Of a stretch of 64,000 nucleotides of DNA, positions 16,897-24,615 are shown piece after piece (the first letter of the stretch is position 1; each line of letters opens with the position of its first letter). This DNA is from DATGLW01 sp035293965 (GTDB lineage Bacteria > Actinomycetota > Acidimicrobiia > Acidimicrobiales > RAAP-2), in assembly GCA_035293965.1 (NCBI GenBank), contig DATGLW010000111.1, positions 1 through 64,000 on the forward strand. Reading direction: 5' to 3'. The notes below the pieces were generated by a model that worked only from the letters and a program-made list of their open reading frames with translations, made no database searches and was not told the origin of the DNA. The translations under genes were made by a program, and so were the position numbers.

Positions 16897-17525
16897 ACGC
16901 CGACCGCGGGGTCGTCACGCCCGTCGGCCGACGCCGCCGGGGGCACGAGGGCGGAGCGCAGCAGCGCCAGCACGTCGTTGCGCCGGCGGACGAGCGAGCG
17001 GGCCGTGGGCTCCTCGCCCAGCGCGCGCAGCACCTCGACCTCGGTGACCATGCCGATCACCGTGGAGTACAGCGCGAGGAGGAGGAGGCGTGGGTCGTGG
17101 CGGCGCATGTTCCCGGCCGCCATCTCCTGCTCCAAGAAGGCCGCGGCCCGGTGGACCAGGGGATCGAGCGCGGCCATCATCTGGGTGGCAGCCGGCGGCC
17201 CGAGGCGCGCCACCTCCCGCAGCAACCCGAGGAGCTCGGGCCGGCGGGCCGCCAGGCGGAACACCGAGCGCACCACGGCCTCCACGCGCTCCCAGCTCGG
17301 ACCGGCCCGGTCGAGCGCCGCTTGCATCGCGTCGGCGAGCTCCCCGGCGCTGCGCGCGATGACCGCGTCGAGAAGGGCTTCCTTGCTCGGGAACCAGTAG
17401 AGGATGGTCTGCTTGCGGACCGACAGCCCGGCTGCCAGCGCGTCGAGCGAGGTCGCGTCGTAGCCACGCGTGCCGAAGGACCGCAGGGCGGCGTCGAGGA
17501 TTCGGTCCCCCGTGTCGCTCTTCAC
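16848..17525 (-). CDS. TetR-family repressor of the acyl-CoA reductase operon
   Basis: A 225-residue protein with the TetR DNA-binding head: GDRILDAALRSFGTRGYDAT, SLDALAAGLSVRKQTILYWF and PSKEALLDAV. The remaining helices would form the ligand pocket. GTG at 17525 lies only a base from an operator-like palindrome, and TACCAT inside that palindrome is 7 bases upstream, so the repressor probably blocks its own leaderless promoter. It faces the four-gene lipid operon across 49 bases, making it the natural regulator. The ligand may be an acyl-CoA or fatty acid; that is inference. Confidence 0.9.
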   Translation of the reverse strand: MKSDTGDRILDAALRSFGTRGYDATSLDALAAGLSVRKQTILYWFPSKEALLDAVIARSAGELADAMQAALDRAGPSWERVEAVVRSVFRLAARRPELLGLLREVARLGPPAATQMMAALDPLVHRAAAFLEQEMAAGNMRRHDPRLLLLALYSTVIGMVTEVEVLRALGEEPTARSLVRRRNDVLALLRSALVPPAASADGRDDPAVGVQREAEGLPLGLARGV

Positions 17526-17526
17526 T

Positions 17527-17562
17527 TACCAAATGGTAGACACGCTTCCCTACCAGATGGTA
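17527..17562. promoter_or_regulatory. Twin TACCA-N2-TGGTA operators between tetR and the lipid operon
   Basis: Two 12-base palindromes, TACCAAATGGTA (17527-17538) and TACCAGATGGTA (17551-17562), lie 24 bases apart centre to centre, about two helical turns. Each is followed by GACA, so the 16-base unit is also a direct repeat. They fill the space between the divergent starts (17525 and 17575) and contain the -10-like boxes of both genes (TACCAT on the minus strand, TAGACA on the plus strand). Confidence 0.8.
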
Positions 17563-17574
17563 GACAAGGCCCCG

Positions 17575-19968
17575 ATGGCTCTCGCCGACCAGCTCGCGGG
17601 CAGGCGGTTCTTCGTGACAGGCGGTACCGGGTTCCTCGGGACCGCCCTCATCGAGCGCCTGTTGCGCTGCGTCCCCGGCTCCCAGGTGGCGGTGCTGATC
17701 CGGCCGGGCCGGCGTGCGGGCGCCGCGGGGCGGCTCCAGCGCGAGATCCTGCGCAACGACTGCTTCGACCGCCTGCGCGCCGAGCTCGGCGACCGCTTCG
17801 ACGACGAGGTGGCCCGCCGCGTGACGGCCGTCGCCGGCGACGTGGGGCGCGACGGCCTCGGCCTCGACGACGAGGGACGACAGGTTCTCGGAGCGAGCGA
17901 CGTCGTGGTCCACGCTGCGGCCACCGTCAGCTTCGACGCCCCCCTCGACCAGGCGGTGGAGGTGAACCTGCTCGGCCCGCTCCGGGTCGCCGACGCCATC
18001 GCCGCAACGGCAGGCGCAAGGAAGGACAGCAGGGGGCGGCCGGCGGCGCCGCACCTCATCTCCGTGTCGACCGCGTACGTGGCCGGCACCCACCAGGGCG
18101 AGGTCAAAGAGGAGCTCCTCGACCAGAGCCGGTTCTCCCTCGACGTCGACTGGCAGGCCGAGGTGGCGGCCGCCCGCCGGTTGCGCGACGACTTCCAGGC
18201 GGCGTCGCGCGACGCGGCTCGCCTGGCCGAGTTCACGAGCGCCGCCCGCCGGGAGCTCGGCGCGGCGGGCGAGCACCTGCTCGCGGCGCGGGCCGAGCGC
18301 CAGCGCGAGGAATGGGTCCGCCGACGCCTCGTCGAGGCCGGCACGGCACGTGCCCAGGCGCTCGGGTGGCCCGACGCCTACCCGTTCACCAAGGCCCTGG
18401 GCGAGCGAGCCCTCGTCGCCACCCACGGCCCCGGGCGCGCGACAGGGGCCGGCGCGCTGCCCCTGTCGATCGTGCGGCCCTCCATCATCGAGTCGGCCCT
18501 CGCCGACCCCCGGCCGGGTTGGATCCGGGGGTTCCGGATGGCCGAGCCGGTGATCATCTCCTACGCCCGGGGCCTCCTCAAGGAGTTCCCCGGCGTGCCC
18601 GAGGGCGTGATCGACGTCATCCCCGTCGACATGGTGGTGGCCGCGATCCTGGCCGTGGCCGCCGCCGGGGCCGATCCTTCGGGGCCGGCCGTCTACCACG
18701 TCGCCTCGGGCGTGCGGAACCCGCTGCGCTACGGCAGGCTCGTCGACCTGGTGCAGGACTGGTTCGGCCGCCATCCCCTCTTCGACGACCGCGGCCAGCC
18801 GATCAGCGTGCCCCAGTGGTCGTTCCCAGGGCGCGGCAGGGTGCAGCGCCAGCTGGCGCGGGCGACCAGGGCCATGGACGCCGCCGAGCGGCTCTTCCTC
18901 GCCCTGCCCCTGCGGGGCCGCCAGGCGGCGCTGTCGGCGGGCCTCGAGGACCGCCAGGCACTGGCCCGGCGGGCGCTCGGCTACGTCGAGCTCTACGGCG
19001 CCTACACCGAGACCGAGGCCCGCTACCGTGTCGACCGGCTGATGGCCCTGTGGGGCACCCTGGACGCCGAGGACCGGGCCACCTTCTGCTTCGACCCGGC
19101 TGCCGTCGACTGGGACCGCTACGTCCAGGACATCCACCTGCCCTCGGTCGTCGAGCACGCACGGGTTCGCACGGCGCCCGGGCGGCCGGTCGCGGGGAGC
19201 CGGGCCGAGCGGGCGCGCAAGGCGATCCTCTCCCCCGAGCGGCACCTGGCGGTCTTCGACCTCGAGCACACCCTGCTCGCCTCGAACGTCGTCGATTCCT
19301 ACGCGTGGCTCGCCAGCCGGCACCTGCCGGCTCGCCGGCGCGCCGGGTTCGTGGCCGACCTGGTGCGAGAGGCACCCGCGCTGCTCGCCCTCGACCGGCG
19401 CGACCGCGGCGACTTCCTCCGCTCCTTCTACCGCCGCTACGACGGGGCGCCCGTGGCCGCGCTCCGCCACGACGCCTGGGAGCTCTTCCACCGGCACCTG
19501 CTCCCCCGCTCCTTCCCCGCCGGCTTCGCGCGGGTCCGCGAGCACCGGCGCCTCGGCCACCGCACCCTGCTCGTGACCGGCGCCCTCGACTTCGTCATCG
19601 AGCCGCTGCGGCCCCTGTTCGACGACATCGTGTGCGCGGTGATGGAAGAGCGCGACGGGCGCTTCACCGGCCGGATGCTCGAGCTCCCGCCCATCGGCGA
19701 GGCCCGGGCCCTGCTCCTCGCCGAGTACGCCGCTGCCCACGGCCTGTCGCTCGACGACTCGGTGGCCTACGCCGACTCCTCGAGCGACCTCGCCATGCTC
19801 GAGGCCGTGGGCTTCCCGGTGGCCGTCAACCCCGAGTCGCGCCTGGCGGCCATCGCCCGGCGCCGGGGCTGGCACGTCGAGCACTGGGCCAAGGCGCCCG
19901 GCGGGGCCCACCCTCCCCTCCCCCTCGGCCCGCTCGACGCTCGCCGACCCGCCGGAGCAGCGCCGTGA
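17575..19968 (+). CDS. Fatty acyl-CoA reductase fused to a HAD-IB domain
   Basis: A 797-residue fusion. The N-terminal 500 residues form an extended SDR of the FAR type: FFVTGGTGFLGTALIERLL for NAD(P) binding, HAAATVSFDAPL, and YPFTK near residue 269 as the YxxxK active site. SIVRPSIIESALADPRPGWI is typical of male-sterility-type reductases. They reduce acyl-CoA to aldehyde or alcohol. Residues 555-775 form a HAD-IB domain: FDLEHTLLASNVVDSYAW, LLVTGALDFVIEPL and YADSSSDLAMLE. The second Asp of DxDxT is Glu here, which may weaken phosphatase activity. It heads a four-gene operon with 4-base overlaps and is divergent from tetR. Confidence 0.88.
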   Translation: MALADQLAGRRFFVTGGTGFLGTALIERLLRCVPGSQVAVLIRPGRRAGAAGRLQREILRNDCFDRLRAELGDRFDDEVARRVTAVAGDVGRDGLGLDDEGRQVLGASDVVVHAAATVSFDAPLDQAVEVNLLGPLRVADAIAATAGARKDSRGRPAAPHLISVSTAYVAGTHQGEVKEELLDQSRFSLDVDWQAEVAAARRLRDDFQAASRDAARLAEFTSAARRELGAAGEHLLAARAERQREEWVRRRLVEAGTARAQALGWPDAYPFTKALGERALVATHGPGRATGAGALPLSIVRPSIIESALADPRPGWIRGFRMAEPVIISYARGLLKEFPGVPEGVIDVIPVDMVVAAILAVAAAGADPSGPAVYHVASGVRNPLRYGRLVDLVQDWFGRHPLFDDRGQPISVPQWSFPGRGRVQRQLARATRAMDAAERLFLALPLRGRQAALSAGLEDRQALARRALGYVELYGAYTETEARYRVDRLMALWGTLDAEDRATFCFDPAAVDWDRYVQDIHLPSVVEHARVRTAPGRPVAGSRAERARKAILSPERHLAVFDLEHTLLASNVVDSYAWLASRHLPARRRAGFVADLVREAPALLALDRRDRGDFLRSFYRRYDGAPVAALRHDAWELFHRHLLPRSFPAGFARVREHRRLGHRTLLVTGALDFVIEPLRPLFDDIVCAVMEERDGRFTGRMLELPPIGEARALLLAEYAAAHGLSLDDSVAYADSSSDLAMLEAVGFPVAVNPESRLAAIARRRGWHVEHWAKAPGGAHPPLPLGPLDARRPAGAAP

Positions 19969-21212
19969 AGGCACTGGTCGTGGAGCGGAGCGTGCCGCGC
20001 TTTGCCGCCGCCCGGGTCGCCTCGGCCTTCGGCTCGGGGCGCGGGGCGGGCATCGGGCCCCTGCGGCTCACCGACCGTGATGCCCCGCCGCTGCCGGGTC
20101 CGGGCTGGCACCGGGTCCGCCCGGTGCTGTCGGGCATCTGCGGCTCGGACCTGGCCACGCTGGACGGCCGCAGCTCGCGCTACTTCGAGGATCTCGTGAG
20201 CTTCCCCTTCGTGCCCGGTCACGAGGTGCTCGGCGTGCTCGACGAGCCGGCGGCAGGCGCGGGGGGCGAGACCCTCGCCGCAGGGACCCGGGTGGTGATC
20301 GAGCCGGTGCTCGGCTGCGCGGCGCGAGGCATCGAGCCGCCATGCGCGGCCTGCGCCGCCGGGCAGGTCGGGGGCTGCCGGCACACGGCCTTCGGGCACC
20401 TGCGGCCGGGGCTCCAGACCGGCTACTGCGCCGACACCGGCGGCGGGTGGTCCGAGGCGGGGCTGGTCGCCCACCACAGCCAGATCCACCCCGTGCCTGG
20501 CGAACTGAGCGACGCCGACGCGGTGACCGTCGAGCCGGTGGCCTGTGCCGTGCACGCCGCGATGGCGGCCGCCGTGCGCGAGGGCGACGTGGTGGCCGTG
20601 CTCGGGGCCGGCACCGTGGGCCTCGCGACGACGGCCGCCCTCGCCCACCTGGGCGCGACCGGCCGCCTGGCGCGGCCCGGGGCGCTGCTCGTCGGCGCTC
20701 GCTACCCGGTCCAGCGCCAGCTCGCCGAGGAGCTCGGGGCCACGAGCGCCCTGCCCGCCGACCAGCTCGGTCGAGCCGTCCGGCGCGCCACCGGCTCGCT
20801 CGTGGTCGGGCGGGCCGGCCGGCTGACCGGCGGTGCCGACGTGGTGTTCGACTGCGCGGGCAATGCCGCGTCCCTCGAGCAGTCGCTGTCCCTCGTGCGC
20901 CCGCGCGGGCAGGTCGTGCTGGTCGGGATGCCCGGCAGGGTGCACGTCGACCTGGCACCGCTGTGGCACCGCGAGGTGACGCTCACGGGCGCCTACGCGT
21001 ACGGCACCGAGCAGGCCGGCCGCCGTCGTGCCGTGCGCAGCTTCGAGCTGGCGATGGAGGTCGCCGCCGCGCTCGGCACCGGGCGGCTCGTGTCGGCCAC
21101 CTACCCCCTCGACCGTTTCGAGGAGGCCATCGCCCACGCCGGCGCGGCCGGGCGGCGCGGCGGCGTGAAGGTGGCCTTCGACCTGCGCGACGCGAAAGGA
21201 CGAGCCAGATGA
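19965..21212 (+). CDS. Zinc-dependent medium-chain alcohol dehydrogenase
   Basis: A 415-residue MDR enzyme. The GTG start overlaps the reductase stop (GTGA). SGICGSDL gives the first zinc ligand and FVPGHEVLG the His-Glu pair. CAACAAGQVGGC provides structural-zinc cysteines. AVLGAGTVGLATTAALAHLG is the nucleotide-binding glycine motif, and GADVVFDCAGNAASLEQSLS is also typical. It is about 50 residues longer than usual, with an N-terminal extension (RFAAARVASAFGSGRGAG). In this operon it could interconvert fatty alcohols and aldehydes with the reductase. That role is from context only. Confidence 0.88.
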   Translation: MKALVVERSVPRFAAARVASAFGSGRGAGIGPLRLTDRDAPPLPGPGWHRVRPVLSGICGSDLATLDGRSSRYFEDLVSFPFVPGHEVLGVLDEPAAGAGGETLAAGTRVVIEPVLGCAARGIEPPCAACAAGQVGGCRHTAFGHLRPGLQTGYCADTGGGWSEAGLVAHHSQIHPVPGELSDADAVTVEPVACAVHAAMAAAVREGDVVAVLGAGTVGLATTAALAHLGATGRLARPGALLVGARYPVQRQLAEELGATSALPADQLGRAVRRATGSLVVGRAGRLTGGADVVFDCAGNAASLEQSLSLVRPRGQVVLVGMPGRVHVDLAPLWHREVTLTGAYAYGTEQAGRRRAVRSFELAMEVAAALGTGRLVSATYPLDRFEEAIAHAGAAGRRGGVKVAFDLRDAKGRAR

Positions 21213-22798
21213 GCCCGCGACCAGGATTCGTGCTCGAAGTCGATCGCTCCACGCCCCCCACCATGTTCTGGAACGGCGAGGGGTTCGTGCTCGAGCGCCT
21301 GCCCGAGGGGAGCCGTGTGATCTACGCGCCCGAGCCTCTCGAGCCCCTCGCCGACCCGGTCGGAGCCATCCGCCACGCCCTCGTGCACCCGCTCGGCGAC
21401 AGCGAGCCGCTGCCGGCCCTGCTGCGCCCGGGCATGCGGCTCACCATCTGCTTCGACGACGTGTCGCTGCCTCTGCCCCCGATGCGGGCGCCCGACGTGC
21501 GCCAGCTCGTGATCGAGCAGGTGCTCGACATGGCGGCACAGGCCGGGGTCGACGACGTCGTGCTCGTGGCCGCGCTGGCGCTCCACCGCCGCATGACCGA
21601 GGCCGAGCTGCGCCACGCGCTCGGCGATCGCATCTACGAGGCGTTCGCGCCCCACGGCCTGCTCACCCAGCACGACGCGGAGGATCCCGAGAACCTCGTG
21701 TTCCTCGGGCACACCGACAAGGGTGAGGAGGTGGAGCTGAACAAGCGGGCCGCCACGAGCGACCTGCTCGTGTACGTGAACATCAACCTGGTGGCGATGG
21801 ACGGCGGCCACAAGAGCGTGGCCACCGGGTTGGCCAGCTACCGGAGCCTGCGGCACCACCACAACCCCCGCACCATGCAGCACAGCCGCTCGTTCATGGA
21901 CGCCCCCTCCTCGGAGCTGCACTCGTCGAACTGGCGGATGGGGCGGCTCATCGCGGAGGCGGGCGTGAAGGTGTTCCAGATCGAGACGACCCTCAACACC
22001 GACACCTTCCCCTCGCAGTTCGCCTTCCTGCAAAAGCGCGAGTGGGAGTGGAACCTGCGCGACCGGGCCACCTTCGCGGCCACCGCAGGGGCGCTCGAGC
22101 GCACCCCGGCCAGGGTGGCTCGCCAGATCTTCCACGCCATCCGCTCCCCCCACGCGATGGCCTCCGTGCAGGCGGGCGAGGTCGAAGCCGTGCACGAGGT
22201 GACCACGGCCAACGTGTGGCGCCAGCAGGGCGTCGAGGTCCAGGGCCAGAGCGACATCGTGACCATGGGCCTCCCCTACATCTGCCCCTACAACGTCAAT
22301 TCGATCATGAACCCGATCCTCGTCGCGTGCCTCGGGCTCGGTTACTTCTTCAACATGTACCGGGGCAAGCCCCTCGTGCGCGAGGGGGGTGTGGCGGTGC
22401 TGCGCCATCCCACCCCCTGGGCGTTCCACCCAGGGCACCACCCGAGCTACATCGATTTCTTCGAGCAGGTGCTGACGGAGACGACCGACCCGGTCGACAT
22501 GCACAAGCGCTTCGAGGAGTCCTTCGCCACCGACCCGTGGTACGTGCACCTCTACCGGACGGGACACGCCTACCACGGGGTCCACCCCTTCTACATGTGG
22601 TACTGGTGCGCGCACGCCCTGCAGCACCTGGGCCGCGTGATCGTGGTGGGGGGCGATCCCCGCGCAGTGCGGCGCCTGGGCTTCTCGCCCGCCAGCACCC
22701 TCGACGACGCCCTCGAGATGGCGACCGACGTCGTCGGGCGCTCGCCCACCCTCACCCACCTGCACGCGCCGCCCCTCCTCATGGCGGACGTCCGGTGA
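21209..22798 (+). CDS. LarA-like (DUF2088) nickel-pincer racemase-family protein
   Basis: A 529-residue protein starting in an ATGA overlap, with AAAGGA 8 bases upstream. The N-terminal half resembles LarA, the lactate racemase that uses a nickel-pincer cofactor. VVLVAALALHRRMTEAELRH carries a candidate catalytic His near 126. DAEDPENLVFLGHTDKG and VELNKR (Lys near 179, candidate cofactor attachment) follow, then INLVAMDGGHKSVATGL. It is about 100 residues longer than LarA, with an unusual His-rich stretch (YRSLRHHHNPRTMQHSRSF) and a large C-terminal domain. No larB, larC or larE gene is in the window. The substrate is presumably a 2-hydroxy acid or related compound, which would be unexpected in a lipid operon. 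Confidence 0.75.
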   Translation: MSPRPGFVLEVDRSTPPTMFWNGEGFVLERLPEGSRVIYAPEPLEPLADPVGAIRHALVHPLGDSEPLPALLRPGMRLTICFDDVSLPLPPMRAPDVRQLVIEQVLDMAAQAGVDDVVLVAALALHRRMTEAELRHALGDRIYEAFAPHGLLTQHDAEDPENLVFLGHTDKGEEVELNKRAATSDLLVYVNINLVAMDGGHKSVATGLASYRSLRHHHNPRTMQHSRSFMDAPSSELHSSNWRMGRLIAEAGVKVFQIETTLNTDTFPSQFAFLQKREWEWNLRDRATFAATAGALERTPARVARQIFHAIRSPHAMASVQAGEVEAVHEVTTANVWRQQGVEVQGQSDIVTMGLPYICPYNVNSIMNPILVACLGLGYFFNMYRGKPLVREGGVAVLRHPTPWAFHPGHHPSYIDFFEQVLTETTDPVDMHKRFEESFATDPWYVHLYRTGHAYHGVHPFYMWYWCAHALQHLGRVIVVGGDPRAVRRLGFSPASTLDDALEMATDVVGRSPTLTHLHAPPLLMADVR

Positions 22799-23763
22799 CC
22801 GGGCCGAGCCTCGCGGCGCGCCTCGGCCGCCTCCGCTTCCCCCTCGGCGCGCCGAGCTGGCCCGGGTCCGTGCCACGGCCGGCACCCGAGCGCCGGGTCG
22901 GCCTCGACTTCGACCACGAGTGGTCGCGGCGCTACCCGGCACGCCTGGTGCGGGCCATGATCCTCGACAACGTCACCCGCCCCCTGGTCCGGCTGGCGGC
23001 ACCGGCCACGGTGCGCGGGATCGAGCACCTCCGCTACGTCGAGCGGCCCGCCATCTTCGCCGCCAACCACGCCAGCCATGTCGACACCCCCCTCCTCTTG
23101 ACCACGCTGCCGCCCGACATCCGGCACCGGTGCGTGGTCGCCGCCGCCTCGGACTACTTCTTCGACCGCACCTGGAAGGCGCTGCTGTGGTCGTTCTCCC
23201 TCGCCGCCGTGCCCGTCGAGCGCGGCCGTGTGAACCGGAGGTCGGCGGACACGGTCGCAGGCCTGCTCGAGGAAGGGTGGAACCTCGTCATCTTCCCCGA
23301 GGGCGGCCGCTCCCCCGACGGATGGGCCCAGCCGTTCCGGGGCGGTGCGGCGTACCTGGCCAAGCGCACCGGGCGCCCCGTGGTGCCGGTGCACCTCGCC
23401 GGCACGCGCCACGTGCTCCCGAAGAAGCCGGACGGCGGGGCACCCGGGGGGTCCGGGAGCGAGAGCCGCCAGGGGGGGCGCCTGCGCCGCTCCCCCGTGA
23501 CCGTGGTGTTCGGGGCCCCCCTCGCCGCCGCCGCGGGCGAGGACGCCCGCCGGTTCGGCGTCCGAATCGAAGCCGCGGTGGCGGCACTGGCCGACGAGGC
23601 ACGCACCGACTGGTGGAGCGCCCGGCGCCGCGCGGCCGCAGGCACGACCCCGGCGCAGAGCGGACCTGACGCGTCGCCGTGGCGGAGGGCCTGGGCTCTC
23701 GGCGCCCGGCCGGGCTCCGCGGCGGCCCGGCCCGCGCCCGACGATCGCTGGCCACCTCGTTGA
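22795..23763 (+). CDS. PlsC-like 1-acyl-glycerol-3-phosphate acyltransferase family protein
   Basis: A 322-residue protein starting in a GTGA overlap. The acyltransferase core has IFAANHASHVDTPLLLTTLP (NHxxxxD motif) and VPVERG. It also has NLVIFPEGGRSPDGWAQPF (FPEG motif), and GRPVVPVHLAGTRHVLPK. It transfers acyl groups from acyl-CoA or acyl-ACP to a glycerol phosphate or another alcohol at the membrane. An N-terminal 50 residues and a C-terminal Trp/Arg/Ala-rich tail are extra. As the last gene of the operon it may esterify the alcohols made upstream. A weak CCCCG-N6-CGGGG hairpin follows at 23791-23806. Confidence 0.88.
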   Translation: MTGPSLAARLGRLRFPLGAPSWPGSVPRPAPERRVGLDFDHEWSRRYPARLVRAMILDNVTRPLVRLAAPATVRGIEHLRYVERPAIFAANHASHVDTPLLLTTLPPDIRHRCVVAAASDYFFDRTWKALLWSFSLAAVPVERGRVNRRSADTVAGLLEEGWNLVIFPEGGRSPDGWAQPFRGGAAYLAKRTGRPVVPVHLAGTRHVLPKKPDGGAPGGSGSESRQGGRLRRSPVTVVFGAPLAAAAGEDARRFGVRIEAAVAALADEARTDWWSARRRAAAGTTPAQSGPDASPWRRAWALGARPGSAAARPAPDDRWPPR

Positions 23764-23838
23764 GCTGACCCTCCAGGCCCACCGATCCCGCCCCGGGCAG
23801 TCGGGGTGAGAGCGCCTGCCGGCGGGCCGGCGCGCGGC

Positions 23839-24615
23839 TCAGCGCACGCCTGGCAGCCGCCACCGGCGGGTCCGGGGCGTGCCGTGGCGGGCGGCACCGA
23901 TGCGCGCGGCGCGCAGGGCGGCGACCTCCGCGTCGTCGAGCGGGGCAAGCCAGGTGCCGGGGCCCAGAGCCCACAACAGCAGCAGATCGGCGAGCGCGGG
24001 GTTGCGCGCCAGGACCGGCCCGTGCAGGTAGGTGCCCACGACCCGCCCCGACCAGGCGCCCTCGGTGCCGTCGCCGGCGCCGTTGCCGACCCCGGTGACG
24101 ACCTTGGCCAGGGGGCTGGCCTCGGGGCCCAGGCTCGTGGCGCCCGCGTGGTTCTCGAAGCCCGTCAAGGTGGGCAGGGCCGCGCCCTCGGCACCGACGG
24201 GCCAGGGCTCGGCCACCACCTCCCCCACCGCGCGCCGCCCGGTCCCTTTGACGGTGGCCACGTCGAGGAGCCCGAGGCCGGGCAGGGCGCGACCGTCGGC
24301 AGCCGGGAAGAGGCGCCCCACGATCTGGAAGCCGGCGCACACCGCCAGGACGACGCTGCCCTGCCCGACCGCCCGCCCGAAGGTCGGGTCGGCAGCGAGC
24401 AGCGCCGCCGCCCGGGCCTGGGGCAGGTCCTCGCCGCCGCCCAGGCAGTAGAGATCGGCGGTGGGCAGGGGACGGTCCGAGCCCGCCTCCACCAAGTCGA
24501 CCGTGACTCCCCGCCAGGCGGCGCGCCGGGCGAGCACCAGGCCGTTCCCACCGTCGCCGTAGGTGCCCAGCAGGTCCGGGTACACGACTGCCACCGTCAG
24601 CCCGGCGCCGCTCAC
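23839..24615 (-). CDS. gatD: Lipid II isoglutaminyl synthase, glutamine amidotransferase subunit GatD
   Basis: A 258-residue CobB/CobQ-type amidotransferase. LTVAVVYPDLLGTYGDGGNG is the characteristic start. CLGGGEDLPQARA follows, then VLAVCAGFQIVGRLF with the nucleophilic Cys, and VGTYLHGPVLARNPALADLL with the catalytic His. GatD releases ammonia for MurT to amidate the alpha-carboxyl of D-Glu in lipid II. The GTG at 24615 overlaps the murT stop (GTGA), so the pair is translationally coupled, as in other Gram-positives. Confidence 0.94.
   Translation of the reverse strand: MSGAGLTVAVVYPDLLGTYGDGGNGLVLARRAAWRGVTVDLVEAGSDRPLPTADLYCLGGGEDLPQARAAALLAADPTFGRAVGQGSVVLAVCAGFQIVGRLFPAADGRALPGLGLLDVATVKGTGRRAVGEVVAEPWPVGAEGAALPTLTGFENHAGATSLGPEASPLAKVVTGVGNGAGDGTEGAWSGRVVGTYLHGPVLARNPALADLLLLWALGPGTWLAPLDDAEVAALRAARIGAARHGTPRTRRWRLPGVR

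Noticed and set aside
16068..21212. A 1714-codon frame that ends with the alcohol dehydrogenase
   Set aside because: Only the part from 19965 is real; the rest is a shadow of the reductase and of genes on the other strand.
23791..23806. CCCCG-N6-CGGGG hairpin as a terminator between convergent genes
   Set aside because: The stem is only five pairs, there is no T-run, and such stems are expected by chance in this composition.
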